Positions 53,738-62,604 of a DNA stretch of 64,000 nt are shown here, piece by piece. The DNA is from Acidobacteriota bacterium (GTDB lineage: Bacteria > Acidobacteriota > Thermoanaerobaculia > Multivoradales > Multivoraceae): contig JAPOWR010000004.1 in the NCBI GenBank assembly GCA_026707545.1, positions 186,001-250,000 of the forward strand. The letters are read 5' to 3'. A program made the position numbers and the translations under genes. How positions within the stretch are numbered: position 1 is the stretch's first letter; every line of letters begins with the position of its first letter. Below the pieces are notes generated by a model. The model was not told the origin of the DNA. It did no database searches and saw only the letters and a list, made by a program, of their open reading frames with translations.

Positions 53738-55219
53738 GTGCCGGGATCGCTCGGCCACTACACTGCCGCCGTGTCAGCGATCGGCATCGCCGTCCTCCTC
53801 TTCGTCGCTCTGACGCTGTACGTAGGCGTTCGCACCTACGCGAAGATCCGCGGCCGGGCGACGAACTACTACGTCGCCGGCAACGCGATGCCGGTCGGAG
53901 TCGTCGGCATCACGCTCTGCGCACAGGCGTTCGACGCGAACGGTTCGGTGGGTAATGCGTCGCTCGTCCACTCGGGCGGCTTCTGGGCCGGCGCCGTGAT
54001 CCCGGTCGGGCTCGCCCTGTGCCTGTTCATCGCCGGCGCCTGGTTCGCCGAACCGCTGCACCGCATGCGGCTGATGACCCTGGCCGACTTCTACCGGCGC
54101 CGGTACAGCGTCTCCACCGAGACGCTGGCCGCGTGCCTCATGCTGCTCAGCAACGTCGTCCTGGTCGCGGGCAACCTGGCGGGCCTTGGCCTGCTGTTCG
54201 AACTCGTCTTCGGAGCGCCCTACCTCGCCATGCTGATCGCCGTCGCGCTCTGCATCCTCGCCTACGCGGTCTCGGGCGGTCTCTACGCCACGATCGCGAC
54301 TAGCGTGCTCCAGGTCTCGATCTTCATCGTCAGCATCGTCGTCGCCTTCGTCTGGCTCGGCGGCAGCCATGGCTGGGGCAACCTGCTGAGTGCCGCCCCC
54401 GAAGGCGCGATGAGCCTTGCGGGCCTCTTCTCGCGCGAGAGCGGCGCGCTCGTCAACTGGGCGGCTCTGGGGTCGCTGGCGCTGGGCGACATCGTCGCTA
54501 TCGACTTCATCCAGCGGATGATCTCGGCCGATTCGGGCCGCTCGGCGAAGCGCGGCTGCTACGTCGCCGGGGGATTGACCCTCGTCGTCGGTCTCACGGT
54601 CTCGCTGATCGGCCTCTCGGCCCACTACTTCGGCCGCGACGCGGGCTCCTCCCTGCTCGTCGACCTGGCGCTGACCGACCTGCCGCTGCTGATCGGAGGG
54701 GCGGTTCTGCTGGGCATCATCGCGGCCAGCATGTCGACCGCGAGCGGCGTCGTGCTCGACCTGGCGAACGTGATCACCCGCAACCTGGTCCAGCGTCACA
54801 GCCGGTCGACCTGGGACGACGAGCGGATGCTCCGCTTCTCCCGCTGGATCGCCCTGCCGACGATGGCCGGCGCCGTCGTCTTCGCCTACGTCCGGCCGGA
54901 ACCGGGAGTCCTCCTCATCCTCGCCTTCGACATCGTTCTGGCCGGCTGCTTCGTGCCCCTCCTGCTGGGTCTTTTCTGGCGCAAGGCGAACACGACCGGG
55001 GCGCTCGCCGGCGTTCTCGCCGGCAGCGCCGCGCGGCTAGTGCTTCACTTCGCGGTCACGGATGCCTACCGCGGCCTGGACACGCTGCTGGCCCCGGTGT
55101 TCAGCCTGATCGCGATGGTCGTCGTGTCGTTGATGACCCAGAAGACCCACCGGCCCCGGCACGACGAACTCGGGCGCGTCCCATCCGAACGCGACCTCGT
55201 GGCAGGTCTCGACGCCTGA
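53738..55219 (+). CDS. Sodium:solute symporter family protein
   Basis: 493 residues from a GTG at 53738; a GTG at 53771 just before the first span is also possible. About 13 spans. Family blocks: NYYVAGNAMPVGVVGITLCAQ, GSVGNASLVHSGGFWAG, RRRYSVSTETLAACLML, AIDFIQRMISADSGRSAKRGC and GIIAASMSTASGVVLDLANVI. The SSS superfamily moves amino acids, sugars or carboxylates with sodium; the substrate is unknown. A TATACA box (53728-53733) ends 4 bases before the first GTG. It is divergent from the M28 operon with 50 bases between starts, suggesting shared regulation. Confidence 0.88.
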   Translation: MPGSLGHYTAAVSAIGIAVLLFVALTLYVGVRTYAKIRGRATNYYVAGNAMPVGVVGITLCAQAFDANGSVGNASLVHSGGFWAGAVIPVGLALCLFIAGAWFAEPLHRMRLMTLADFYRRRYSVSTETLAACLMLLSNVVLVAGNLAGLGLLFELVFGAPYLAMLIAVALCILAYAVSGGLYATIATSVLQVSIFIVSIVVAFVWLGGSHGWGNLLSAAPEGAMSLAGLFSRESGALVNWAALGSLALGDIVAIDFIQRMISADSGRSAKRGCYVAGGLTLVVGLTVSLIGLSAHYFGRDAGSSLLVDLALTDLPLLIGGAVLLGIIAASMSTASGVVLDLANVITRNLVQRHSRSTWDDERMLRFSRWIALPTMAGAVVFAYVRPEPGVLLILAFDIVLAGCFVPLLLGLFWRKANTTGALAGVLAGSAARLVLHFAVTDAYRGLDTLLAPVFSLIAMVVVSLMTQKTHRPRHDELGRVPSERDLVAGLDA

Positions 55220-55230
55220 CGGGCGGCCCC

Positions 55231-56178
55231 CTAGTCCTTCAAGGCCTGCCAGACCGCTTTTGCGATCTGAATGTCCTGCACCGCGACACCGGTCAGATCC
55301 GCGATGGTGATCTCGTCCTCGTTCGAGCGCCCTCTGGCCCTGCCGGCGATGATGTCGCCCAGTTCGACGAGACCGGTTTCGGCCAGGTGGCCGCCCTCTA
55401 CCGCGTAGTGCGACTCACCGTGGTCGATGCACTGCGACCGTGAATCGACGGCACAGACACCGGCTCTTGCGAACAACGCCGGGTCCAGTTCCTGTTTGCC
55501 GGGAGCATCGCTTCCCATCGCGGTGAGGTGAGTGCCCGGCCGGATCCACTCGTCGCGGACAAGAGCAGTCCTCGCCGCCGTGGCGGTGACGATCAGGTTG
55601 CTGTTTTCGCAGAGGTCCTGAAGGGTTTCGGCTATATGTACATCGAAGCCGGAATCCGACAGCTCGTTCCGGTACGCCGCCGACTGTTCGCGGCGTCGCG
55701 CCCAGACCCGGACCCGGTTGCAATCGCGCGCATGGCGCAGGTACTGCAACTGCATGCGGGCCTGCATGCCCGCACCGACAATGCCGATGCACTCGACCGC
55801 GTCGGGTGCCAGATAGCGGGCGGCGATGCAGCCCGCGATGGCGGTTCGCACATCGGTCAGGTAGCCCGCATCGTCCAGCAGGGCCAGCGTCTCGCCGGTC
55901 TCCGCCGACAGGACGATCATCATCCCGTGGCCCGTGGGAAGACCGCGCGAAGCGTTCTCATAGAAGCCGGTGGCGATCTTGACGACGAAGACCTCGCCGC
56001 CGTGAATGTGACCGTACTTGATGTGGCAATCGCCCGGCGGCGCGTCGAATCCCAGATAACCGACGGCAGGAACCGTCGCCGCGCCGCTCGACAGCGCCAC
56101 GAATCCGGCTTCGATCAACTCGATGGCGGCGGGTATGTCGAGAACGGATCTGATCTCGTCAAGGCCTGCCCATCGCAT
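55231..56178 (-). CDS. Ornithine cyclodeaminase/mu-crystallin family protein (EutC/LhpI-like)
   Basis: 315 residues from the ATG at 56178. Blocks of the family: AAIELIEAGFVALSSG, HIKYGHIHGGEVFVVKIATGFY with the substrate-binding lysine, LALLDDAGYLTDVRTAIAG, the Rossmann motif GIVGAGMQARMQLQYL and THLTAMGSDAPGKQELD. Members include ornithine cyclodeaminase, ectoine-utilisation EutC and pyrroline-2-carboxylate reductase of hydroxyproline catabolism. The divergent partner is a threonine-dehydratase homologue like EutB, so an EutB/EutC-type pair is one reading; the proline racemase operon upstream makes the reductase reading also possible. A leaderless promoter precedes the ATG. Confidence 0.87.
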   Translation of the reverse strand: MRWAGLDEIRSVLDIPAAIELIEAGFVALSSGAATVPAVGYLGFDAPPGDCHIKYGHIHGGEVFVVKIATGFYENASRGLPTGHGMMIVLSAETGETLALLDDAGYLTDVRTAIAGCIAARYLAPDAVECIGIVGAGMQARMQLQYLRHARDCNRVRVWARRREQSAAYRNELSDSGFDVHIAETLQDLCENSNLIVTATAARTALVRDEWIRPGTHLTAMGSDAPGKQELDPALFARAGVCAVDSRSQCIDHGESHYAVEGGHLAETGLVELGDIIAGRARGRSNEDEITIADLTGVAVQDIQIAKAVWQALKD

Positions 56179-56185
56179 TCCGAAA

Positions 56186-56214
56186 ATACTATGTTGGGAA
56201 CGACGCCATGACAG
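56186..56214 (-). promoter_or_regulatory. Promoter of the OCD-family gene, overlapping the divergent start codon
   Basis: On the minus strand CTGTCA (56209-56214) and TAGTAT (56186-56191) are 17 bases apart. The -10 ends 7 bases before the ATG at 56178, so the transcript should start at or next to the ATG (leaderless). The -35 overlaps the ATG (56208) of the divergent gene. The -35 is identical to the one proposed at 28704-28709. Confidence 0.55.
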
Positions 56215-57173
56215 ACCACCCGACCCTCGGTGACATCGTCCGGGCGCAGCACCGCCTGAAGGATCATCTGCGGCCGACACCGCTCGAAGATGCCGCCGAT
56301 CTCGGCGCCGGGACGTTTCTCAAACTGGAGAACGCCAACCGGACACACTCGTTCAAGATACGAGGAGCGCTGAACGCCATGCTGTCGCTGGACGAGAAGG
56401 CGCTGGCCCAGGGCATCATCGCCGCATCCTCGGGCAACTTCGCGATGGCGGTCGCCTATGCCGCGCGTCTGTGCGGTGCATCGGCACAGATTCTGATGCC
56501 CGTCGCCACGCCGAAGAAGAAGGTGGGCGGAGTACGCCGCTACGGCGCCGGTGCTGCCGAAGCGGTGCTCTTCGGTGACGACTTCGATCAGGCCGAGGCC
56601 GAAGCCCTGCGCCGCGCCCGGGGCGGCCGGACCTGGTTGTCGCCCTACAACGACAGGCGGGTGATCGCCGGGGCCGGCACCATCGGTATGGAGATCGTCT
56701 CCGAGTTGCCCCGGGTCGAAAGGGTGCTGGTCCCCGTGGGCGGCGGCGGCCTGATTTCCGGCGTTGCCACCGCTCTCAAGGAGCTCAACCCCACGGTCGA
56801 GGTGATCGGCGTGAGTTCCGAATCGACGCCGGCGATGTTCAACGTCTTCCACGACAGCGACAGACCACAAGTCTGGAACACCCTTGCCGAGGCGCTCTCG
56901 GGCGATATCGAGGCGGGCTCGATGACGGTGCCGATCTGCAGGCGCTACCTGGACGATGTGGTGCTCGTTGCCGAGGAACAGATCGCATCGGCGATGCGTT
57001 TCCTGGTCGATGTGCAGGGCTGGGTGGTCGAAGGCGGCGGCGCGGTCGGTGTGGCGGCCCTCTTGCAGGGCGCGATACCGCGCGACGGCAAGATCACTGC
57101 GGTGGTCGTCAGCGGCGGCAATGTCGACGGAGAGACGTTGAGGCGGATTCTCCAGCTTCCTGAAGGCGCGTAG
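56208..57173 (+). CDS. Threonine/serine dehydratase-like PLP enzyme (EutB-like)
   Basis: 321 residues, fold type II PLP enzyme. Lys50 in RTHSFKIRGALNAM binds PLP. AASSGNFAMAVAYAARL, VPVGGGGLISGVATAL and VVEGGGAVGVAAL match the phosphate and substrate loops. Length and absence of a C-terminal ACT domain fit catabolic threonine dehydratases, serine racemases and the ectoine-utilisation protein EutB. Divergent pairing with an OCD-family gene favours an EutB-like or hydroxy-amino-acid role, but no other ectoine gene (DoeA/DoeB, transporter) is visible here. The small gene at 57176 follows after two bases. Confidence 0.88.
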   Translation: MTDHPTLGDIVRAQHRLKDHLRPTPLEDAADLGAGTFLKLENANRTHSFKIRGALNAMLSLDEKALAQGIIAASSGNFAMAVAYAARLCGASAQILMPVATPKKKVGGVRRYGAGAAEAVLFGDDFDQAEAEALRRARGGRTWLSPYNDRRVIAGAGTIGMEIVSELPRVERVLVPVGGGGLISGVATALKELNPTVEVIGVSSESTPAMFNVFHDSDRPQVWNTLAEALSGDIEAGSMTVPICRRYLDDVVLVAEEQIASAMRFLVDVQGWVVEGGGAVGVAALLQGAIPRDGKITAVVVSGGNVDGETLRRILQLPEGA

Positions 57174-57175
57174 CC

Positions 57176-57448
57176 GTGCCCGGCGACGTTCTCCAGCGCC
57201 TGGGGGATCTCCTCCAGCGTGAACTCGAGGCGGAGGGCCTTCGCGTGGAGACCGCCACCGAGGACGGCGAGCCGGTCCTGGTCGTCGGCGAGATGAAGGT
57301 CTATCCGCGCCGGCTGCTCGAAGGCCAGGTGGCCGAGGCGGGTAGCGCCGACGCCGTTGACCTCGACTGGCTGGCCAAGGCCCACCGCACCTACTTCCGC
57401 AACCTCCGGCGCTTCCATCCGAGTCTGGTCACTCCGTCGGCTTCCTGA
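57176..57448 (+). CDS. Small protein of unknown function
   Basis: 90 residues from a GTG two bases after the dehydratase stop. The sequence is amphipathic and charged with no membrane span: DVLQRLGDLLQRELEAEG, EPVLVVGEMKVYPRRLLEG, DLDWLAKAHRTYFRNLRRFH. I recognise no family. Tight spacing, a plausible coding pattern in the same high-GC codon style and a following gap of only 22 bases before the ABC binding protein support it being real. It may be a stand-alone accessory of the dehydratase operon. Confidence 0.5.
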   Translation: MPGDVLQRLGDLLQRELEAEGLRVETATEDGEPVLVVGEMKVYPRRLLEGQVAEAGSADAVDLDWLAKAHRTYFRNLRRFHPSLVTPSAS

Positions 57449-57470
57449 CGCGACGTACACTTGGCGGCCG

Positions 57471-58514
57471 ATGCGGACCGCTCTGACCCATCGATCGATA
57501 CTCCTCGGTCTCGCGGCGGCCGCGGCCTTGGGGGGCTGCGGGGGCGATGGGAGGACGCCGCTGGTCGTCTACTCGCCGCACGGCCGGGATCTGCTGACCG
57601 TCGTCGAGCGGGCGTATGAGGAGGCGCGGCCCGACGTGGACGTGCGCTGGCTCGACATGGGGTCGCAGGAGGTCTACGACCGGATCCGGTCGGAGCGGGC
57701 GAACCCACAGGCCGACGTCTGGTTCGGCGGCCCGGCGACGATCCTGGCGCGGGGCGCCGCCGAGGGCCTGCTGGCGCCGTCCGAGCCCTCCTGGGCCGCG
57801 GCACTCGATCCGGCCGACCGGCATCCGGAGGGGCTCTACTACACGCTGTACCAGACGCCGACGATCATCGTCTACAACCGCGACGCGATCGGCGAGGACG
57901 AAGCGCCGGCCGACTGGGACGATCTGCTCGACGAACGCTGGCAGGACGAGGTCGTGATCCGCGATCCCCTGGCCAGCGGCACGATGCGGACGATCTTCGG
58001 CAAGATCCTCTCCGATTCGGTGGTCGAAACCGGTAGCACCGAGGCCGGCTTCGACTGGCTGCGACGGCTCGACGGCCAGACCCGCGAGTACGTCCACAGC
58101 CCGGCGGTCCTGCACGAGAAGCTGACCCGCCAGGAGGGCGTGCTGACGCTTTGGGAGATGACGGACATCCTGTCGTTGATCCACCGGGGCGCGCCGATCG
58201 CGTACCGCTTTCCGGCGAGCGGCACGGCGGTGATCCAGGATTCCGTCGGTGTGGTCGCAGGCTCGGGTGAGCCGGCCGCGGCGGAGGCCTTCCTCGACTG
58301 GCTCGGTTCGCCCGAAGCGCTCGGGCTGGCGGTCCGGGAAGCGTTCCGGCTGCCTGCGCGCCCCGACCTCGACGCCGGCACCCTGGCGCCCTGGGTAGCC
58401 GACGTGCAGTCGCGACTCCGCCGGGCCGAGGTCGACTGGCAGATGATCGAGGAGAACGGCGCCGCGTGGATGGCGGAGTGGGACCGGGCCGTTCGCGGCC
58501 AGGGCGGAGGATGA
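57471..58514 (+). CDS. ABC transporter substrate-binding lipoprotein (ferric iron/thiamine type)
   Basis: 347 residues from the ATG at 57471. Lipobox LGGC. The mature protein begins TPLVVYSPHGRDLLTVVERAY, a pattern of the Fbp/Thi/AfuA class I binding proteins (ordered extracellular solute-binding type 1), with ADVWFGGPATILARGAAEGLL and YQTPTIIVYNRD blocks. The tyrosines used for Fe(III) in FbpA are not certain from this read, so thiamine or phosphonate-type solutes remain possible. A TACACT box ends 9 bases before the ATG. The ATPase and a fused permease follow, completing an importer. Confidence 0.85.
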   Translation: MRTALTHRSILLGLAAAAALGGCGGDGRTPLVVYSPHGRDLLTVVERAYEEARPDVDVRWLDMGSQEVYDRIRSERANPQADVWFGGPATILARGAAEGLLAPSEPSWAAALDPADRHPEGLYYTLYQTPTIIVYNRDAIGEDEAPADWDDLLDERWQDEVVIRDPLASGTMRTIFGKILSDSVVETGSTEAGFDWLRRLDGQTREYVHSPAVLHEKLTRQEGVLTLWEMTDILSLIHRGAPIAYRFPASGTAVIQDSVGVVAGSGEPAAAEAFLDWLGSPEALGLAVREAFRLPARPDLDAGTLAPWVADVQSRLRRAEVDWQMIEENGAAWMAEWDRAVRGQGGG

Positions 58515-58604
58515 CCGGGCTCGGCGGCGCGGCTGTCATCCCGTGCACCGACGGGCGGCATGCAGAGACGGAGCTGTCGCGATGACGGGCGAGCTGGCTC
58601 CGAG

Positions 58605-59702
58605 GTGACGACGTCCGGCGTCTCGGTCCGCTTCGACGACGTCTTCAAGGCGTTCGACGAGACGATCGTCCTCGCCGGCGTTTCGCTGACGGTCGACCCG
58701 GGCGAGATCTTCGCGCTGCTTGGCCCCAGCGGCAGCGGCAAGACGACGATGCTGCGCCTGCTGGCGGGCTTCGAGCAACTCGACCGGGGACGGCTGCTGA
58801 TCGCGGACGAGGCGGTCGAACACCTGCCGCCGGCGCGCCGGGGAGTGGGCATGCTGTTCCAAAGCTACGCGCTCTTCCCGCACCTGAGCGTGGCGGAGAA
58901 CGTCGCGTTCGGACTCAAGGTCCGCGGCGGCGGGCCGGGCGAGGCGGAGGCCCGAGTAGCCGAGATGCTCGACCTCGTACGCCTCTCCGGCTTCGAACAG
59001 CGGCGGATCGCCGAGCTTTCGGGCGGCCAGCAGCAGCGGGTGGCTCTCGCCCGGGCACTGGCGCCGCGGCCGCGGGTGCTGTTGCTCGATGAACCGCTTT
59101 CCAATCTCGACCCGGCGTTGCGCGAGGAAACCCGGGCCGACCTGCGGCGGACCGTCAAGCAGACGGGCATCACGACGGTTTTGGTCACCCACGAGCAGGA
59201 GGAGGCCTTCGAGCTCGGCGAGCGGATCGGCCTGCTGAACGAGGGTGGGCTGGAGCAGGTCGGAGGACCGGCGGCGCTCTACCGGGATCCCGCTTCGCGT
59301 TTCGTGGCCACGTTCGTCGGCCGCTGCTCGGTGCTGGCGGGGGTCGTGAAGGAGCGGCATGGCGGCGGCGAACTGACGGTGCGCCTCGAGTCGCAGCCCG
59401 AGGCGCCCGCCTGGCGCTGCCGGGGTGGCGGCGAGCTCGCCGTGACCGATCGGGTCGACGTCTGTGTTCGGCCAGAGTCCGTGAGTCTCGAGACGGGCGA
59501 GGGACCGGGGCTTCCCGGCGAGATCGAAGCCGAGCGCTTCACCGGCAGCAACAGCTTCTACACGGTGCGGCTGGCGGCGGGACCGACCGTCGAGGTGGCG
59601 ATGCCGGGAACCGCGGCGGGCCTGAGGGGGGCCTGCGTCGTCCGGCAGTTTGCCGGAGAGCTGCCGTCCGCGTTTGCCGCGGCGTCGGGGTCCGGTCCTT
59701 GA
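58605..59702 (+). CDS. ABC transporter ATP-binding protein (FbpC/PotA-type)
   Basis: 365 residues from a GTG at 58605; an ATG at 58560 would add an unlikely 15 residues. Walker A GPSGSGKTT (40-48), Q-loop MLFQSYALFPHLSV, signature LSGGQQQRV (138-146), Walker B VLLLDEPLSNLD and switch histidine LVTHEQEEAFELG. The C-terminal part (about 245-365) is a TOBE-like regulatory domain (VRPESVSLETGEG). It powers the importer with the neighbouring binding protein and double permease. Its stop overlaps the TTG start of the permease (TTGA). Confidence 0.92.
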   Translation: MTTSGVSVRFDDVFKAFDETIVLAGVSLTVDPGEIFALLGPSGSGKTTMLRLLAGFEQLDRGRLLIADEAVEHLPPARRGVGMLFQSYALFPHLSVAENVAFGLKVRGGGPGEAEARVAEMLDLVRLSGFEQRRIAELSGGQQQRVALARALAPRPRVLLLDEPLSNLDPALREETRADLRRTVKQTGITTVLVTHEQEEAFELGERIGLLNEGGLEQVGGPAALYRDPASRFVATFVGRCSVLAGVVKERHGGGELTVRLESQPEAPAWRCRGGGELAVTDRVDVCVRPESVSLETGEGPGLPGEIEAERFTGSNSFYTVRLAAGPTVEVAMPGTAAGLRGACVVRQFAGELPSAFAAASGSGP

Positions 59703-61387
59703 GCGCCGCCGGAGCGGGCCTCGGGGCGCCGCGGCTCCGGTCGCTCATGCCGTGGCTGGTCCTTGCGTTCCTGGTCTGGCTCGTCGGCTACCCGCTGCTC
59801 GTGGTCGCGGCGGAGGCCTTCGGCATCGGCAGCCCCGGTGGTGGCGGCCCGACGACCGAGGCGTTCCGGTCCTTCTTCACCCGCGCCGACGAGTGGAACG
59901 CGATGTGGCGGACGCTGTGGATCTCCGTGCTGTCCACCCTGGCCGCGGCCGCGATCGGCGTGCCGCTGGGCTTCCTGTTCGAGCGCAACGAGATCCCGGG
60001 CCGGCGCCTGCTCGGGGCCCTGGTCGCGCTGCCGGTGGCGCTGCCGCCGCTGGTCGGCGTCATCGCGTTTCTCTTCCTCTACGGCGAGAGCGGTCTGGCG
60101 GCGCGCGGGCTTCAGAGCCTGGGGCTCGACGTGTCCTGGCGCCTGACCGGAGCGTGGGCGATCCTCCTGGTCCACGCGTACTCGATGTACGTCTACTTCT
60201 ACCTGTTCACTCGGGCGGGACTGTCCGGGCAGGACGGCGCGGCCATCGAAGCGGCGCAGAGCCTGGGCGCCAGCCGGTCGCAGATCCTCTTCCGGGTCAC
60301 CCTGCCGCGGCTTCGGCCGGCGCTCGCCGGGGCGACGCTCCTCACCTTCATGACCTCGCTCGGCTCGTTCTCGGCGCCGTACATCTTCGGCGGCGGGTTT
60401 CGGGTGATGACGACCCAGATTGTCGCCTCGAAACTGAACGGTGAGCTGCGCATGGCCTACGTCGAGACGACCATGCTGGCGCTCCTCGCCTTCGCCTCGT
60501 TGCTGCTGCTCCGCAAGATCGATCCGGGCCTGGACCTGGCGTCGGGTGCGCGCGGAACGCCGCCGGCGCGACGCCGCCTGCACACGCGGGGCGCCCGGGT
60601 CGCCGCCGCGGCGGGCGGCTGGGTCCTGGCCGGTGTGCTCCTGCTGCCGCACGCCACGTTGATCCTGATGTCGCTCGTGCCGCCGAACACGTGGACGGTC
60701 GAGGCGTTCCCGCCGGTGCTGGGGCTCGTCAACTACGGGGATCTCCTGTCCTCCGCCGAACGGCTGCGGCCGGCCTTGAACTCGATCTGGATGGCGGCCG
60801 CGGCGACGCTGGCGGCCGTGGTGGTCGGGGTGATGGCGGCGCGGCTGTCGCTCCGGCGTGGCGGCGTGCCGGGACGGGCGCTCGAGGCGATGATGACCCT
60901 GCCCTGGGCGATACCCGGCACCGTGTTCGCTCTGGCCCTGGCGGCCGCGATGAGCGTCAACGCGCCGTGGGTCGGCCGCTTCGTACTGGTCGGCACGCTC
61001 TGGATCCTGCCGCTGGCCTACCTGGTTCGCTCGCTGCCTCTGACCGGACGTTCCATCTTCGCCGGCTTGCGCCAGCTCGACCCTCGCCTGGAGGAGGCCG
61101 CGGCGAGTCTCGGCGCCGGGCCGTTGAGGACGGTGCTGCAGATCGTGCTGCCGCTGTTGCGGCCGGCCGTCATCGCGGGCGCCGGCCTCGCCTTCATCAC
61201 GATGCTGGGCGACTTCGTGACCTCGATCGTGCTCTACACCTACGACACCCGCCCGATCTCGATCGAGATCCAGTCGAGCCTGCGGATTCAGGAGACGGGG
61301 ATCGCCGCCGCCTACGGCGTGTTGCTGATGGTGTTGAGCGCGGTCGCCTTCATCGCCTGGGACGACCGGGCCGGCGGCCGGCTCTGA
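59699..61387 (+). CDS. ABC transporter double permease (FbpB-type, two fused permease domains)
   Basis: 562 residues from a TTG overlapping the ATPase stop. Two binding-protein-dependent transport domains in tandem. The first EAA loop is [30 protein letters not shown] (about 180-210), the second [32 protein letters not shown] (about 460-490), each followed by membrane spans. About 12 spans in total. Fused permeases are usual for ferric (FbpB/SfuB) and some thiamine/polyamine-type importers. The MFS gene starts 16 bases later. Confidence 0.92.
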   Translation: MSAAGAGLGAPRLRSLMPWLVLAFLVWLVGYPLLVVAAEAFGIGSPGGGGPTTEAFRSFFTRADEWNAMWRTLWISVLSTLAAAAIGVPLGFLFERNEIPGRRLLGALVALPVALPPLVGVIAFLFLYGESGLAARGLQSLGLDVSWRLTGAWAILLVHAYSMYVYFYLFTRAGLSGQDGAAIEAAQSLGASRSQILFRVTLPRLRPALAGATLLTFMTSLGSFSAPYIFGGGFRVMTTQIVASKLNGELRMAYVETTMLALLAFASLLLLRKIDPGLDLASGARGTPPARRRLHTRGARVAAAAGGWVLAGVLLLPHATLILMSLVPPNTWTVEAFPPVLGLVNYGDLLSSAERLRPALNSIWMAAAATLAAVVVGVMAARLSLRRGGVPGRALEAMMTLPWAIPGTVFALALAAAMSVNAPWVGRFVLVGTLWILPLAYLVRSLPLTGRSIFAGLRQLDPRLEEAAASLGAGPLRTVLQIVLPLLRPAVIAGAGLAFITMLGDFVTSIVLYTYDTRPISIEIQSSLRIQETGIAAAYGVLLMVLSAVAFIAWDDRAGGRL

Positions 61388-61403
61388 CAGCTCGAAGACC
61401 TTC

Positions 61404-62579
61404 GTGGCGCGGCTGATCGACCATCGCCTGGCGGCGCTCATGGTGGTCGCCTTCGTCAGCACGCTGGGCGAGTTCCTGGTGGTCGCGCTCCTGCCGTTCT
61501 ATGCCGAGCGCTACGGCGCGACGCCTCTGGAAGTCGGCGCCCTGGTGTCCGCCTTCGCCCTGGCGTCGATGGCGACCGCACCGCTCTGGGGCCGGCTCGC
61601 CGACCGTAGGGGCCGCCGGCCGGCGCTGCTCCTCGGCCTCGTCGTCTCGGCCGCGGGCTACCTGCTCTTCGGCCTGGCCCAGTCGCTCGAACTGCTGCTC
61701 CTGGCCCGGCTGGTGCACGGAGTCGGCGGCGGGACGGTGCCGGTCGTGTTCGCCTACATCGCCGACTCGGTCACCGGGGAGCGCCGCGCCGAGGGCATCG
61801 GCTGGGTCACCGCGGTCACCAGCTCCGCGGCGATGATCGGCCCGGCCGTCGGCGGTCTCGCGGGCCAGCTTCACCCGGCCGGCGCCGGCGCCGTGGCCGC
61901 TGCGTTCAGTCTGGCGGCCGCGGTGTTCGCGCGCTTCCGGTTGCCGGAGTCGCGACAGCGGAAGGAGGGGGAGCAAACGGAGGAGACGCGCTACTCGATC
62001 CTCGCCGCGGTCGGTCGCGTGGCCGTGCAGCCGCTGCGTCCGCTCAACCTGTTGATCTGGATCTACGCCGCCGGACAGATCGGCATGGCGGGGATGACCG
62101 CGATCATCGGCCTCTACCTGGGTCGCCGTTTCGGGGTGGACGAGTCGAACATCGGCCTGTTCTTCTTCTACCTGGGCGGCCTGTCCATCGCCTTCCGCGT
62201 CTTCGTTCTGGGGCCGGCGGTTCGGCGTTTCGGCGAGGTCAGGATCCTGCGCGCCGGCGCCGTGAGCTTCGGCGTCGGGTTGATCGCCATTCCCTTCGCC
62301 ACCGGTCTCTGGACGCTCGGAGCGGCGATTTTCCTGGTCCCGCTGGGAACATCTCTGCTCTTCCCCTGCACGACGTCCCAGGTCTCGAAGCGGGCCCCCG
62401 GAAGCGGCGTCGTCGGGCAGGTGCTCGGGGTGCAGCAGGCGTACGGCAACGGCAGCAAGATCGCGGCGCCCCTGGTCGCGGCCTACCTGTTCCAGGCCTT
62501 CTCGCCGGACGTTCCGTTCATTGCCATCGGAGCGGTGCTGATCGTCGCGGCGGCGGCGTCCACCCGCCTCCGCGGCTAG
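61404..62579 (+). CDS. MFS transporter
   Basis: 391 residues from a GTG at 61404, with about 12 spans. The loop 2-3 motif is WGRLADRRGRRPALL, the classical MFS GxxxDRxGRR pattern. Other features: VVFAYIADSVTGERRAEGIGWV and a basic linker between halves (RLPESRQRKEGEQTEETRY). The drug/sugar efflux type (TCR/Tet-like) is likely, with export more probable than import; the substrate is unknown. It follows the ABC importer closely and may share its transcript. The frame runs clean to the stop at 62579, 25 bases before the sterol reductase homologue. Confidence 0.9.
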   Translation: MARLIDHRLAALMVVAFVSTLGEFLVVALLPFYAERYGATPLEVGALVSAFALASMATAPLWGRLADRRGRRPALLLGLVVSAAGYLLFGLAQSLELLLLARLVHGVGGGTVPVVFAYIADSVTGERRAEGIGWVTAVTSSAAMIGPAVGGLAGQLHPAGAGAVAAAFSLAAAVFARFRLPESRQRKEGEQTEETRYSILAAVGRVAVQPLRPLNLLIWIYAAGQIGMAGMTAIIGLYLGRRFGVDESNIGLFFFYLGGLSIAFRVFVLGPAVRRFGEVRILRAGAVSFGVGLIAIPFATGLWTLGAAIFLVPLGTSLLFPCTTSQVSKRAPGSGVVGQVLGVQQAYGNGSKIAAPLVAAYLFQAFSPDVPFIAIGAVLIVAAAASTRLRG

Positions 62580-62604
62580 GCTTCCCCAATAGGGAGGTAC
62601 AGGC

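Noticed and set aside
55231..57173. Firm call of an ectoine-utilisation eutBC pair
   Set aside because: Family similarity and divergent pairing fit, but no doeAB or ectoine transporter genes are near, and hydroxyproline-type roles fit the upstream operon as well, so names were not assigned.
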